A stretch of DNA of 64,000 bases, taken from NCBI GenBank assembly GCA_902806575.1, contig CADCXD010000005.1, positions 1,054,001 through 1,118,000 of the forward strand, written 5' to 3'. Of this stretch, positions 24,863 to 35,641 are shown piece by piece (position 1 is the first letter of the stretch; every line of letters starts with the position of its first letter). The position numbers and the translations under genes were made by a program. The notes beneath the pieces were generated by a model. That model saw nothing but the letters and a program-made list of their open reading frames with translations. It made no database searches and had not been told where the DNA came from. Source of the stretch: Jackrogersella multiformis (lineage: Eukaryota; Ascomycota; Sordariomycetes; Xylariales; Hypoxylaceae).

Positions 24863-26311
24863 ATGGCAGACAACCCATTTCTTCCACCCTTCCCATCCTC
24901 TCGACTCCGCAGTCTCTCACCCCCATCTCTACCGCATGGCAGTAGTGTAATTGATGGTGCCATTCATGATACCCCCTCCCGTCGGCAATCACTACCCTTC
25001 GTCTTTCCCCCTCTATTCCCAAAGAATACATCGTCCACCTTTCTAATACCCAGCACTGCCGAAGGAAGACCAATTCCTCTCGACGGCTCGACAGCCGCCC
25101 ATCGCACAACTGCCCTGCGCCAGCTAAGTCGCTCTCAGCCATCATCGCGTCGGCGCTATACCGGAACACGTAGCCCGCCCAATATCAAGAACACAACGAC
25201 TGACACATATTCCCAACCCGTCGTGGTACGCACATATTCGGCCATACCATCTTCGTCTTCTATTACGGGTCCGGTGTCCGTCTCCACGGTCTCGCCTACG
25301 TCTAATATCCCTTCCCAGCGTCCAAGTCGAAATGGGACAGTGAAGAATATGGTCGGTCAGAAAGGGAACGAGAAGGCCCGGGTTGCCACCGATGCCAGAT
25401 TGCCCCCTCTTGAATCATTTACTTTCAAGAGTATCATAGCAGAGATACAGGAAGATGTGAACGCAGACCTAGACCGTATAGCGGAGATCTGCGCACGCAC
25501 GAGATACTCCCTCAGCAACCAGTATGAAGTGCATATCGCGCCTCAGGGATCAGGACCGGGTTTCCTAGGGCCACCCTCCGCATCATTGAGACATCAAGTT
25601 CCCACAGGGCCAACCCTACAGGTAATATCAAGCGAGGAGGAGCGTGTGAGCTCCATGCCACCAAAGAAACGAAGGAGCACGGCCCGTAGGAGAAGTGTTG
25701 CATACGGCACATTGGAGACAATTATGAGTTCGAGTCGATCATCCGACGAGGATAAGAGCAACAAAAGGCCAGCTTCTGAGATCGCAGAGGAACTACGAGG
25801 GCGGGCGGCTATGGCTACCCAGGACGAGAGCGCAAGCGCAGACAGTACGGAGGCTCAGGCTAGCAGCGAGCAACTCGAAGCCCAACGAATACATCTGCCA
25901 CCAAGATTACCGCTATTCGCAACTGTAATTATCGACCGCTCTCGAGGAGAAGGTGAAGAGGCGATGCAAAAGAAGCACGGGGCTGCTCTGTTGAGTGGTC
26001 CTGCTGAGCCGCAGATGTCACGGAATCATCTCCAGACTAAAACTTCCCCGAAAGGACGGGACGTAAAATATTACACGCAAGATGCTATACCCCGACCGTC
26101 AAAGGCTGTTACGTCTGAATCAATGGCAGCCGCCGTGATTACAGGACCAAAAGACCCAGGAGCCGTTGCAAGTGTACTCATAAAATTAAACACTTGGATC
26201 CCTTGGAAAAACACATCGAGTAACGAAGTAAGTTTATTATATAACGAAAGGCTTAAAAAGGTTTCTTATGCGGAGAATACTTTAAAATATTTATTAAAAT
26301 CGATAAAATAA
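24863..26311 (+). CDS. Conserved-looking hypothetical protein, Ser/Pro-rich, 3' end in RIP-affected DNA
   Basis: I cannot assign a function. The single open frame encodes 482 aa; an in-frame TGA lies shortly upstream of the ATG, whose context (GATATGG) is good. The N-terminal ~190 residues are Ser/Pro/Arg-rich and probably disordered. Residues ~190-220 (LESFTFKSIIAEIQEDVNADLDRIAEICARTRYSLSNQYEVH) form an amphipathic, ordered-looking block, the likeliest conserved core. A basic patch, MPPKKRRSTARRR, could be a nuclear localisation signal. The region PLFATVIIDRSRGEG...MAAAVITGPKDPGAV also looks ordered. From about residue 440 the DNA turns AT-rich, yet the peptide (NEVSLLYNERLKKVSYAENTLKYLL) still reads as a plausible helix rich in Lys/Asn, as G-to-A changes would produce. 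The TAA at 26,309-26,311 may be a mutated sense codon, so the true C-terminus is uncertain. Confidence 0.62.
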   Translation: MADNPFLPPFPSSRLRSLSPPSLPHGSSVIDGAIHDTPSRRQSLPFVFPPLFPKNTSSTFLIPSTAEGRPIPLDGSTAAHRTTALRQLSRSQPSSRRRYTGTRSPPNIKNTTTDTYSQPVVVRTYSAIPSSSSITGPVSVSTVSPTSNIPSQRPSRNGTVKNMVGQKGNEKARVATDARLPPLESFTFKSIIAEIQEDVNADLDRIAEICARTRYSLSNQYEVHIAPQGSGPGFLGPPSASLRHQVPTGPTLQVISSEEERVSSMPPKKRRSTARRRSVAYGTLETIMSSSRSSDEDKSNKRPASEIAEELRGRAAMATQDESASADSTEAQASSEQLEAQRIHLPPRLPLFATVIIDRSRGEGEEAMQKKHGAALLSGPAEPQMSRNHLQTKTSPKGRDVKYYTQDAIPRPSKAVTSESMAAAVITGPKDPGAVASVLIKLNTWIPWKNTSSNEVSLLYNERLKKVSYAENTLKYLLKSIK

Positions 26312-27442
26312 TTTATTTTAATTTTTATATTTTTGAATTTTAAATAAAATTATTATTTAATTATAATATTATATTTTATATTATTTAATAATTAATATAA
26401 TATTATTTATATTTTAATTAATTATTAATTATTAATTATCGATAATAAATATTTATTTATTTTAATAATTTTATATAAAAAATTATAAAAATAATAATAT
26501 TTTTTCGTTTAAAATTTTTATTTTAATAAATTAATAATTTTTTATTTAATAATTTTATAAAATATTTATAAAAGTTTTTATTTATTAAATATTTAATTAA
26601 TTAATTAATTTAATTAATTATTTATTTATTTATTTTAAATTTATTAAAAATTATTATATCGAAATTAATTTAATTAATAAATTAATAAAATAAAACGAAA
26701 AAACGTTAATTTAAAATATATCGATAAAAATATTATTATAAAAATTATTATATAAAGGTAAATATTAATACGTTTTTAAATATTTTAAATTTATAAAAAG
26801 TTATTATATTAAAATAAATTTAATTAAAATTTTAATTAATTAATTAATAAAATAAAACGAAAAATATTTAATTCGAAAAATATTAATATAAATTTCGTTA
26901 TATAAATTATTATATAATAATAAATATTTTTACGTTTTTAAGTTTATATTTTAAATTTTATAATTAATTTAATACGTTGTTTTTTAATTAATTACGTTAT
27001 ATTTAATTTAATTTTAATTAAAATAAAAAAATAATTATTTAAAAACGTTAAAAAAATTTGAAAATTAATATAAATATATTATTATATTTATTAAATTAAA
27101 AATTAAAAGTAAAGTAAAAAAAAATTATCGTAAAATCGTAACGATTTTAAAAAAATAAACCTTATTTAAAAAATAATAACTTTATTAAAATAATAAAATA
27201 TAACGAAAAATAATTAAATAATAAAATAATAAAAAATAATAAAAACCGGTAATAAATGGTAAAAAATAATAAAATTTAATAAAATTTAATAAAATAATTA
27301 AAGGTTTTTAAAAAAATAACGCTCGTAATAATTTATAATTTTAAAATTTTTATTTAAAAACAATTTATTAAATTTTTTTAAAAAGTTATAAAATAATTAA
27401 AAGGTTTTTTAAAACGTTATAAATAATTAAACGAAACGTATA
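26312..27442. other. AT-saturated DNA adjoining the gene, no gene
   Basis: Nearly pure A/T with scattered CpG (acg, tcga). Stretches such as 26,341-26,400 contain no G or C at all. No coding frame survives. It holds a short tandem repeat (26,631-26,956) and otherwise no element I can name. Confidence 0.75.
26631..26956. repeat. AT-rich tandem repeat, two units of about 150-166 bp
   Basis: The block beginning TATTTTAAATTTAT and continuing through AATAAAATAAAACGAAAAA and TACGTTTTTAA occurs at 26,631 and again at 26,781; the start of a third unit is visible at 26,947. Landmarks recur 150-166 bp apart because of small indels. Both units are heavily C-to-T/G-to-A mutated with residual CpG. Confidence 0.6.
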
Positions 27443-27553
27443 AAAATTAACGCGGTAAATAACCGGTAACGAAAATACGAAAGCCGCGTAACGATTTAAG
27501 TTTTCTCGCCGTAAGTTATAAACGCGTAAAAAAAAAAGTAAAAAAAACCTGTA
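27443..27553 (+). repeat. Repeat X, left copy (about 111 bp)
   Basis: Direct repeat of 28,232-28,343. Shared landmarks are AAAATTAACG, GCCGCGTAACG/ACCGCGTAACGG, a TTTAAG/TTTAAAC stretch followed by C/T-rich TTTTCTCGCCG, and ACGCGTAAAAA/ACGTATAAAAA. This copy keeps more CpG and fewer TpA than the right copy. The two copies flank the deleted LTR element G. Confidence 0.6.
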
Positions 27554-27554
27554 A

Positions 27555-28197
27555 AATTAATAAATATAAAATATAAGTTATTTTTACCGTACGGGTTATT
27601 ATTTTAAATATAAATTATATAATTATGGTTTTTAATAATATTTTTTTAATAAAAAGAATTAACGTTTTTATTAATTATAAATTAATTTTTTATTAAATTA
27701 ATTTTTAACGTTTAATAAATATATTAAATATATTTATATCGTTTTTCTTTTTATTATTATTATTATCGTTTAATAACGTATTTTCGTAAACGAAATATAA
27801 ATTATTAAAATTATTAAACGTTTATATTTTAATTATAAGTTTAATTTTTAATAATATAAATATCGATATTTTAATTAATAATATTATTAAATTTTTTATA
27901 ATAAACGTAATTAACTTAAATACGAAAGTTAATGTTTTAATTTTTAACGTAATTACGATAATAAATATAATAAATAATATTAACTGCGATTTAATTTTTA
28001 TAATACCTTTTTTATAATTTATAAAAATATTACACGTATTTATTATTATTATTATAACTTTAATAATATTTAATAGGATTTTTTTTATTAATTATATTAT
28101 ATATTAATAAGTTAAAATAAAGGGTTTAAAATATTTATTATTTTTAACGTACGAGTTATTACTTTAAACATAAACCATATAATTATAACTTTTAATA
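27555..28197 (-). mobile_element. Element G: internally deleted LTR-element derivative (LTR - 3' segment - LTR)
   Basis: Fragment of the Gypsy family in minus orientation. A partial 3' LTR (about 27,555-27,637, lacking its far end) is followed by the family's ~460-bp pre-LTR segment, then directly by a partial LTR (28,095-28,197). The ~6-kb gag-pol interior is missing. The segment matches 35,642-36,200, 41,582-42,136 (inverted), 50,220-50,666 and 62,470-63,090. Strongly RIP-like mutated. Confidence 0.65.
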
Positions 28198-28231
28198 ATT
28201 AAAATTATTAAAATTATAATAATATATAATT

Positions 28232-28343
28232 AAAATTAACGTAATAAATAATTAATAATAAAAATATAAAAACCGCGTAACGGTTTAAACTTTTTTACCG
28301 TTAATTACGAACGTATAAAAAATTAAAAAAATAAAAAACTATA
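28232..28343 (+). repeat. Repeat X, right copy (about 111 bp)
   Basis: Direct repeat of 27,443-27,553 on the other side of element G; see that entry for landmarks. Not recognised elsewhere in the window. Confidence 0.6.
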
Positions 28344-28414
28344 ATATCGAAAAATTAAATCCCGGTTAAACTTTAATAATTACGGAAATTTAAAATTATT
28401 ATATTTACGTATAT

Positions 28415-28590
28415 TATAAAAAGCTATAATTATATGGTTTATGTTTAAAGTGATAACTCGTACGTTAAAGGTAACTTATATTTTATATTTATTAATTTTA
28501 TATTTATTAACTTTATTTTTAAGAAAAATAATTATTTTAAAACCTTTATTTTAATTTATTAATATATAATATATAATAATATTTTACTTT
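28415..28590 (+). repeat. 5' LTR of element A
   Basis: Aligns with the 167-bp LTRs of element D. It starts TATAAAAAGC (TGTAAG in the least mutated copy, 53,770), passes GGTTTATGTTTAAAGTGATAACTCGTACG and ends near TATTAATATATAATA at about 28,572. The following internal sequence (CGTTATATCGTAA) is shared with the other 5' ends. Confidence 0.65.
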
Positions 28591-31154
28591 CGTTATATCG
28601 TAATAATTTATATTTTATTGTTAAATTAATTAAGCCTTCAATTAATTAATAAGGATTTAAAGTTAGTTAATTATAATAAATTAACGTGGTAAAGATTTAA
28701 TTAATAATTATTAAATTTTAAATATTATTAAATCATAAATATTTTACGAATATTTTTTCCGTTACTTTATTTTTATTATTAATTAAATTTAATTATATTA
28801 TTATTCTTTTATAATATTATAATTTATATATTAACGTAATTTTAATAAAATTAAGCTTTTTTAAATAAATTTTTTTCCTTTTTATAATTTTAAACTTTAA
28901 TAATAATAACATTTTATAAATTATTACTTTTATTCGTAATTACTAAAACCTTTAAATAATATAAAAGTTATATTAATTATATATAAATAATTTATTATTT
29001 TACGTAAATATATTATTAAATATAAAGTTTTTACATTATATAAAGTTTAATAATAAAAATGGTATTTTATAACCTTTAATAAATATTAAACGGTTAAAAA
29101 TTTAAATAAACATTTAATAAAACGTTAAAAATTATATTATAACTTATTTTATTAAATTTAAAAGATTTTATTTTAATATTAACTTTAATATTAACTTTTT
29201 ATTTATTAATTTAATATTAATTAATTTTTAATTAATTTAAATCTTATAATATTATTAATAGAATTATTAATAAAAAAGATAATTAATTTAATTAACCATT
29301 AAATTCCTTTAATTTTTAATTATTAATTATTAATATTATTATAATTTTCATTAATTTATAACTTAAACATATGACTTATAATAATTTTAATAATAATTTT
29401 AACGTTTATATTTAATTTATAAATTAATTAATTTATATTATTAATCTTATATTAAAAAATTGGACCGTAATTTATTAAAAAATTCGAAGTTAATAAAGTT
29501 ACATAAATAATTATATAAAGCCTTTAAATAATTTTTTTATTTTTTTTAATTATTTATTAAAAATTTTAACTGTAAATATAAATAATTATATCGTAAAATA
29601 TTAATATTAATAAAATTACATAAATAACTATATAAAGTCTTAAAATTAACCTTTTTATATTTTTAACTTTTTATTAAAAAATTAAGATATAAATAATTAA
29701 ATTAACGTTATTTATCATATATTTACTTATTATATTTACTTTTTTTTATAATAAAAATATATAATTAAGTTATAAATTTTTTATATTAAATAAAAGTATA
29801 TAACTTGAATAATAATTAATTAACTCATTTAACCTTTCGTTTTAAAATTAAAATAATCTTTAATTAATATACTTAATTAATTATAAAAATTATAACTTTT
29901 ATTAATTAATTTTAGTTTTAAATTAATATATAAATTTTAAATATATATTACGAAATAAATCGTAATGTTATTTATAATTAAACGTTAAATTATTAATAAA
30001 TTATTTAACGATTTAATTAATAATATTTTAATATTTATATAATTATAAAAAATAAAATAAATCGTTAATTAATATTAAAAAATTAAACGATTTATAATAT
30101 CGGTTATTTTATAATAAACGTAAATAATTTTATAATAATAAATAGTTTTTATTAAAAATAAATCGAATATTTATTAAAAAAAGTAAAAAATATAAAACGA
30201 TATAAAAAATATTTTTAAAACGATATTTAATCGATATAAAATTTATATATTAAAAGTTTTAATATTTTTAAAAAAAATTATGTTTTAAAATTTTATTTTA
30301 AAAATATATTTATCGAAATTTAAGTATTAAATATTATTTAAAATTATCAAATATTTAAATTAATTATAAATAAATAATAAATAATAATAATTTATAATAA
30401 TAACTATTATTAATTTAAAGTTAATTATAATAATTATAAACGTTTATTTTAAATATTTAAATAAAAAATAATTAATATAATATAAATAAATATTAATAAA
30501 AAAAAGTAAAAAAGTAAACGTTAATGTTAAACTTTATATAATATTTTATATTACTTAATTAAAAGTTTAATAAAACGATTAAAACTATTATAATAATAAA
30601 TAAAATTAACGAAATAATTATAATTAATAACGAAACGGTTTTAATTAATATTAAAACGATTATAATTTTAATAATGATAATTATAATCGATATTACGATA
30701 AATAAAATATTAAATATTAAAGTAATAATTAATAGAATTATTACCGTTATAATTATAAATATTATAATAATCCTTTTTATTTATATTTAAAATAATAATA
30801 AAAAATTAAAAAATCGATTTAACGATAATATATATTTATAAAAAGAAATTAAATATAAATAAAATATAAAATATCGTAAAAAAATTATAAATAAGAAAAT
30901 ATTTAATAAATAAATTTAAAACGTTTATATTTTATTTATTATTTTTTAATGATAAACCGTTAATTATAAAAAAATATATATATCGAAAATATTATAAAGT
31001 ATTTAATAATAAACTTAATTATTATATATATATATATTAATGAATATATAAAATTAAAAAAGTTATTAAGATTTATTTAATTTAAAAATAAGTAAAACTA
31101 TAAATAATATAATTAAAGAATATTATATTTTTACCTTTATAATTAATAAATTGG

Positions 31155-31322
31155 TACGGACCTTATAAGGTGTGTTTTAATATATAAGATTAATAGTTTT
31201 TCCGTTATTTTAATCCGGGCGAGAAATAAAATAAAAACTAAAAGTCCTTATTTTATTTATTTAATTTAAAGTATAAGGTATATATCTCCATTTAATATAA
31301 GGACCCTTATAAGGTCGCATTA
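31155..31322 (+). mobile_element. 168-bp inverted-end repeat, copy M1
   Basis: Starts TACGGACCTTATAAGG and ends CCTTATAAGGTCGCATTA, so the ends are imperfect inverted repeats around the palindrome CCTTATAAGG. The core has CCGTTATTTTAATCCGGGCGAGAAA and a short hairpin. Lies inside element A at a site where other family copies have no insert. Noncoding; MITE-like, class unproven. Confidence 0.7.
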
Positions 31323-33350
31323 TAAATATAAAAATTAATAATATATAAAAATATTAACGCATTTAATTAAATAATAAATAAAATATAATTAAAAAGTTTT
31401 ATTAAAAATTACGAAATATTTAAATTAAATAAATTTATATATATATAAAGTAATTTCGAAAAAGTCAACTATAAAAATTAAAGTTAAATTTTTAATGAAG
31501 TTTTTAAAAAAAACGATATATAAACGATAAATTTAAGTTTAAGTTTTAATAAAAATATAAATTAATTATTTAAGTTTTTAACTTAATTTATTAATAAGAA
31601 ATAATTTTTTTGTAAAATATAACGTAATTATTAATTATAATAAAATATATATAAATTTAATATTATATTTTAAAATTTAAATATTTATAAAATATCGTTA
31701 TTAAAAAAGTTAAATATGATAAAAGATTTTAATTACGAATCGATTTTTTATTTTAATTTATTATTTTAATTTACTACGTGTATTTTCTTTTTACGTCAAA
31801 ATAAAATACGTCATAAATAATATTTATAATATAAATATACTTAAAAAAATTATATTTTTCAATACGTTTAATAATTTTATAATTTTATACCGTGATATTA
31901 CAATTAAAATAATTAAAACAATATTAAAAAAAAAGTATAAATATTTTATAAAAAAAAGTTAATTTATCGTAAATATATATAATATTTTAAAGTAAAATAA
32001 ATAATCTATTAATAAAATTTAATTGAAATTAATAGTTAATAAAAAACGTATAAATTTAATTATATATATTTATTAAATATATAAAATAAAAAGCATTTTT
32101 ATAAAACTTTTAATTAAATATATAATTAAGGTAAAATGAATTAATAAAAAATAATTATATTATTTAATTATGTTTATTTTATTATTTAAAATTTTATTAA
32201 AAAAATATTAAATTATTAAAAAAAAATATTTTAATTAATATTTACCTTTTATCGCGTTAAAAAAATCGTTTAAAAAAGTTATTAACGTTGCAAATAAAGC
32301 TTTGTTTTTTTATTAATTAATTATTATATTTAAATATAAAAATAAAATTATAATAATATCGTTAAAAAGTTTAAAAGTTTTTAACGTTACGTTAATAAGA
32401 TTTAAAAGTTCTTGAATTTTTACGTAACGATTTATAAATTAAAAATCAAAACTTTTTTAAAACTTTATTAAAATATATATCGATAATATAATAATATTTA
32501 ATAATATAAAAAATATTTTAATTAAATATTTAATATATACGATAATATAAAATTTATATTATTATTAAAAAAATCTTTTCTCGATTTTTTATCGATTATA
32601 TTATTTACAATTTTAATTAATAAATTAAAAATCGTTATTATAAATAATAAATTAAATATAATTAAAAATATTTTAATATTATAAATATTAATTAATTTAA
32701 AAATATATATTAATATAATAAGGTTTTTACGAAAATATTAACCGAAAAAAAAACTTAATAAAAAATTCTTTTAAAATCTTAATATAAACGTTAATATATT
32801 ATAAAAATAATATATATATCGATAAAAAACAAATTGAATTCGTTTAAAATATTATAAAATAAGTTATTAAATTTAACGATATTAACGTATTAAAATTATA
32901 ATTAAATAACGTTTTTAAAAATAAATATATTAAAACGAAAAAGTTTTAAAATTATAATATTATATATAAATATATTTTAAAACAAAATTAATATAAGAAT
33001 TAACGTAATTTACATAATTGTATTTTTATTAAAAGGTTAAATAACAGTTAAGTTATAATACGAAATAATAAAATTTGATTATAATTTTATATACGATTAA
33101 TTATTATTTTAACAAATTATAATATAACGAGATATATTATTAATTAAACGACATTTAAAATAACCGATATAAATAAAATAAATAATAAAATAATTATTAT
33201 TTTAATTTAACTTTAATATTTATTATATTTTTAAAAAGTTAAATTTAATTTTAAATATATTATTTCGTTTATTAATATAAAATAATGTAAAAAATTTAAT
33301 AAAATAAAAAGATAAAACAAAGTTAATTATAAAAATATTTCGAATAATAA

Positions 33351-33518
33351 TACGGACTTTATAAGATATGTTTTAATATATAAGATTAATGGTTTCTCCG
33401 TTATCGTAAAATAAGCGAGAAATAAGATAAAGATTAAAAATCCTTATTTTATTCATTTAATTTAAAGTACAAGATATATATCTCCATTTAATGTAAGGAT
33501 CCTTATAAAGTCGCATTA
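33351..33518 (+). mobile_element. 168-bp inverted-end repeat, copy M2
   Basis: Same length and ends as M1 (TACGGAC...GTCGCATTA), same orientation, within element A. The core reads CCGTTATCGTAAAATAAGCG, more mutated than M1. Confidence 0.7.
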
Positions 33519-34541
33519 AATAAATTTATTTATATATTTATTAAACTTACGTTAAATACTAAAAAATTTTAAAAAATTAAAAAAATATAATTATAATAAA
33601 TAATTAAATCGTTTATATATTATAAATTAAAAAATATAAATATAAATTACGAAACGGTTTTATATATTATATTAAATTAAATAATTTACGTTAATTAATA
33701 ATTTTACTAATTTATAATTTAAAATATTATTTTAAACCGAAATAAATATTTTATAAATTAAAATCGGTTTATATTTATAACTTTTTATAAAAAGTTTAAA
33801 AATATATTAAATATTACCTCGATTATTATAAAAACTAAATTAAACGTTTAAAGCTTTACGATAAGTTAAAATTTAAATTTTTATCATAAGTTTATTAAAA
33901 AAATTTATTTATTTTAATACGATAATAATAATTATATATAAATTTAATAAGAAAATAAATTTAATATTTAAAAATATTAAATATAAAGCTCATTATTAAG
34001 TTACGTTATTTTTTAAAATATTTTATATAAAATAATTTTAAATAAAAACGTTAAATTTAATAATAAAATATAATAAACGTTATTTATATAATTTAAAATA
34101 TTATTAATTATATTAATTAATTATTATTTTTAAATTAATAATATGATAAAACGATATAATTAAAAAATTAAAAAAATATTTTATTATTATTATTTATTAA
34201 ATAATATATCGTAATTAAAAATAATTTTAACGTTATAATATAACTTTAATAATGTTAAATTATTAACGATCGGAAAATTACTTAATAAATTAATATATAA
34301 TTATAAATTATTTCATAATTAACGAACTTATAAAATTATATTAATAAATTAATTATTTAAGATTTTATACAGGAAAGATTTTTATATAAAAAAATAATTA
34401 TAATAAAGTTAAATTATTATTAAAAAACGATAATAATTAAATATTGTATAAAATTAAAAAGCTATTAAATCGATAAATAAATAAATAAATAAAACGCTTT
34501 ATTTTTAAATATCTTATATAATAAAAAGATTATTTATTAAC

Positions 34542-34705
34542 TAATGCGACTTTATAAAGGTCCTTACATTAAAAAAAAATACTTTATACCTTAAATTAAA
34601 TAAATAAAATAAGGACTTTTAGTTTTTATTTTGTTTTTTGCCCGTTTTAAAATAACGGAGAAACTATTAATTTTATATATTAAAACATACTTTATAAGGT
34701 TCGTA
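34542..34705 (-). mobile_element. 168-bp family repeat, copy M3 (164 bp)
   Basis: Inverted relative to M1: begins TAATGCGACTTTATAAAGG and ends ATAAGGTTCGTA. Internal TTTTGCCCGTTTTAAAATAACGG identifies the family. Within element A. Confidence 0.68.
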
Positions 34706-35249
34706 TTATATATTAATATTTATTTAATAACGATAATATCTAATATATTTACTTATATTTATTTTTTTATTTATATAAGTAATTTTTTTACTCACTTTTA
34801 TTAAAAAAGAATTTTCCTTATAATAAAATATTTTTTCTTTTTTTTTATAAAAGAATTAATACTTAAGCCTTTTAAAGCTTTAATTAAAAAAATATTAATT
34901 TAATACTTAAATAAATAATAATTATTAATGAAACATTTAAAATTATTAAAATATAAAACGGTAATAAACTTTAATAACGACGAACTTTTTAAAATAAATT
35001 TTTTATTTAAAACAATAATGATAATAATTTAACGAATATTATTAATTTTAAAATATATTACGTAAAATTAATAAACATCGTAACGTTTCGTTTATAATAT
35101 AACATTGTTATAATTATTAAAACGTTATTACAATTTTTAACATATAAAACTTTTTTAATAACGATTATTTATTAAATAATTTAAAATTAACTTAAAAAGA
35201 TAAATTTATAAAGTAAAGTTATTAATTAAAAAGTAAAAATTATTATTAT

Positions 35250-35387
35250 AGTTAAATAAAGTGTTTAAAGCTCGTGCATTAAAAGGTATAATTAATTAAA
35301 AGAAAATAGAGAAACTTTTAACTTATGAAAGTTATTTATAAAAGTTTAATTGATTAAAGTGGCCAGAGCCACATTTTAACACGTGAT
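35250..35387. mobile_element. Unclassified ~138-bp insertion in element A, relatively unmutated
   Basis: The flanks match element C (around 62,370-62,390) across an ATTATTATTA stretch, but C lacks this block. It retains non-CpG cytosines (AGCTCGTGCATT) and a perfect short inverted repeat, GTGGC-CAGA-GCCAC, followed by CACGTG-containing ACACGTGATAA. An ATTATTA stretch on both sides could be a target duplication. No coding frame; family unknown. Confidence 0.5.
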
Positions 35388-35474
35388 AATTATTATTAAA
35401 ATATCCTTTAAAATTTTTAATAAAAATATATTTAAAGTATTTCGCATTAATAAAAACATAAAAAAAAAGATCGG

Positions 35475-35641
35475 TGTTATATATTAATAGGTTAAAATGA
35501 AGGTTTTAGAATAATTATTATTCTTAAGAGTAAAAGTAGAGTTAATATCTTAAAGAATAATTAATAAGTATAAAGTACGGGCTATCCTTAACGTATAAGT
35601 TATTACCTTAATTATAAATTATGTAATTATAGCTTTTTATA
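35475..35641 (-). repeat. 3' LTR of element D (167 bp)
   Basis: Reads TGTTATATATTAATAGG at its left edge (LTR 3' end, ATAACA on the element strand) and ends TTTTTATA. Same length as its partner at 41,410-41,576 but clearly diverged from it at C/T and G/A positions, as independent RIP would cause. Confidence 0.85.
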
